From: VRUE01 sp040508545 | Lineage (GTDB): Bacteria > Actinomycetota > Thermoleophilia > Solirubrobacterales > 70-9 | Assembly (NCBI GenBank): GCA_040508545.1 | Contig: JBEVMR010000008.1 | Coordinates: forward strand, 1 to 41,393 | Length of the DNA: 41,393 nucleotides | Reading direction: 5' to 3' | Shown: one piece after another, positions 40,709 to 41,393 of the stretch | Layout: each line of letters begins with the position of its first letter | Position numbering within the stretch: the first letter of the stretch is position 1 | Made by a program: the position numbers and the translations under genes | Notes under the pieces: model-generated | Database searches by the model: none | What the model was told of the DNA's origin: nothing | Seen by the model: only the letters and a program-made list of their open reading frames with translations

Positions 40709-41371
40709 TTGCTCAACAGAAGACTGTCCAGGCCCCGCGCCGCGCTGGTGGTGGTGGTGGCGGCGGCCCTTGCCGCCGTGGTTGCCGTCACCCCCTCGTT
40801 CGCCGGGTCCTTCCTGACGAACAAGCAGGCGGCGCACGTCTACGTCACCAACCAGAAGGCCAATGCGCTCTACCTGAAGAGAAAGGCGGCGGATCGCACC
40901 TTCGTGAAGAAGGCCGACGCTCCCCTGAGCCCGACCGTTGCGATCGCAGCGGGGACGGCCCCGTTCGAAGCATCGGCCACCACGGCCGGGTACATCCCGA
41001 ATGCCTTCACGGCTTTCGCCACGAAGGACGTCGCGCCGGCCGTGATCACGTTCACGGGGCAAGCGCTTTGCCTGGCTGAGAAACCGACGGTGGAGCTCGC
41101 CTGCCCGATCCAGATCCTCGTCGACGGTCAATCGACGGGCAAAGTCAACTTTGCCCCCGCGACCGCCACCGCGCCCAAAGGGCTCCCCGTCGTCCAGACC
41201 GTGATGCAGACCACCGTGCTGAACAAAGGCGGGCACACCGTCGCGGTCCAGTACGCCGGTGCCGCCAAAGTGCAGTTCATCCTCAAGGGCTGGAACCTGG
41301 CAGTACAGGCCTACCCGGAAAAACTCGAGCCGCCTGAGGCGGTCACCGAGAAAACCGGCAAAGCCGGCTGA
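40709..41371 (+). CDS. Secreted hypothetical protein
   Basis: A 220-residue protein with a signal peptide (ALVVVVAAALAAVVAVTPSFAG) and a Lys-rich N-terminal mature part (NKQAAHVYVTNQKANALYLKRK). A beta-rich domain follows with one Cys pair (ALCLAEKP, LACPIQIL) that may form a disulfide. I prefer the TTG start at 40709 because GGAGG lies 5 bases upstream; the in-frame ATG at 40697 (224 residues) has no ribosome-binding site and would itself contain that GGAGG. Divergent from pstS. Function unknown. Confidence 0.72.
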   Translation: MLNRRLSRPRAALVVVVAAALAAVVAVTPSFAGSFLTNKQAAHVYVTNQKANALYLKRKAADRTFVKKADAPLSPTVAIAAGTAPFEASATTAGYIPNAFTAFATKDVAPAVITFTGQALCLAEKPTVELACPIQILVDGQSTGKVNFAPATATAPKGLPVVQTVMQTTVLNKGGHTVAVQYAGAAKVQFILKGWNLAVQAYPEKLEPPEAVTEKTGKAG

Positions 41372-41393
41372 TCGTCGAACCCGGACCGCGCCC

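Overview
The window is high-GC bacterial DNA with short intergenic gaps, many GTG and TTG starts and frequent 1-4 base start/stop overlaps. Gene content points to an actinobacterium, most likely class Thermoleophilia (Solirubrobacterales-like). The pointers are an AbiEi-N/DUF559 protein, a DUF4389 membrane protein, an S8 peptidase with an actinobacterial C-terminal Ig-like domain, and a pst operon carrying zinc-ribbon genes. The lineage is inferred from family resemblance; there is no rRNA or tRNA here to confirm it.

Region 1 (1-9128, nearly all minus strand) is an envelope-polysaccharide locus. A sugar-phosphate transferase starts a tight operon with a nucleotide-sugar 3-dehydrogenase, a hexapeptide N-acetyltransferase, a DegT aminotransferase and a non-hydrolysing 2-epimerase. 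This is the enzyme set that makes UDP-2,3-diacetamido-2,3-dideoxy sugars. Downstream lie a small plus-strand surface protein, an O-antigen ligase/polymerase with TPRs, a secreted glycoside hydrolase and a partial membrane-anchored protein.

Region 2 (9205-12978, plus strand) holds a SAM methyltransferase and then a compact four-gene island. The island encodes a short coiled-coil protein, a 491-residue papain/C39-like cysteine peptidase homologue, a small winged-helix protein and a class III nucleotidyl-cyclase-like protein. It is my best candidate for an undescribed system.

Region 3 (13018-23114) is mostly housekeeping: PilT ATPase, Bcp peroxiredoxin, two small hypotheticals, acyl-CoA dehydrogenase with a palindromic operator, a membrane protein, TypA/BipA, a cold-shock protein with a clear terminator, a secreted S8-like peptidase with Glu at the usual His position, and a VTT-domain membrane protein.

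Region 4 (23114-29920) starts with RecD2. A single AbiEi-N/DUF559 nuclease-like gene follows whose start and stop codons both lie inside two nearly identical 46-bp palindromic direct repeats, 981 bp apart; this is the second main candidate for something new. A cupin protein, an HD hydrolase, a cation exchanger, a lipoprotein and a small membrane protein complete the region.

Region 5 (29927-33744) has a MoxR ATPase/CoxE-like VWA pair with a small Cys-rich protein, a DUF2283 gene beside a nonsense-broken toxin-like partner, and a DUF4389 membrane protein. Region 6 (33758-41371) has an Rrf2 regulator and a long phosphate operon, pstS-pstC-pstA-pstB followed by a lipoprotein, two zinc-ribbon proteins and a phosphoesterase-family protein whose active-site positions appear lost. 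A divergent secreted protein ends the window. No CRISPR array, rRNA, tRNA, transposase or integrase was seen, and no gene-free stretch exceeds about 300 bases.
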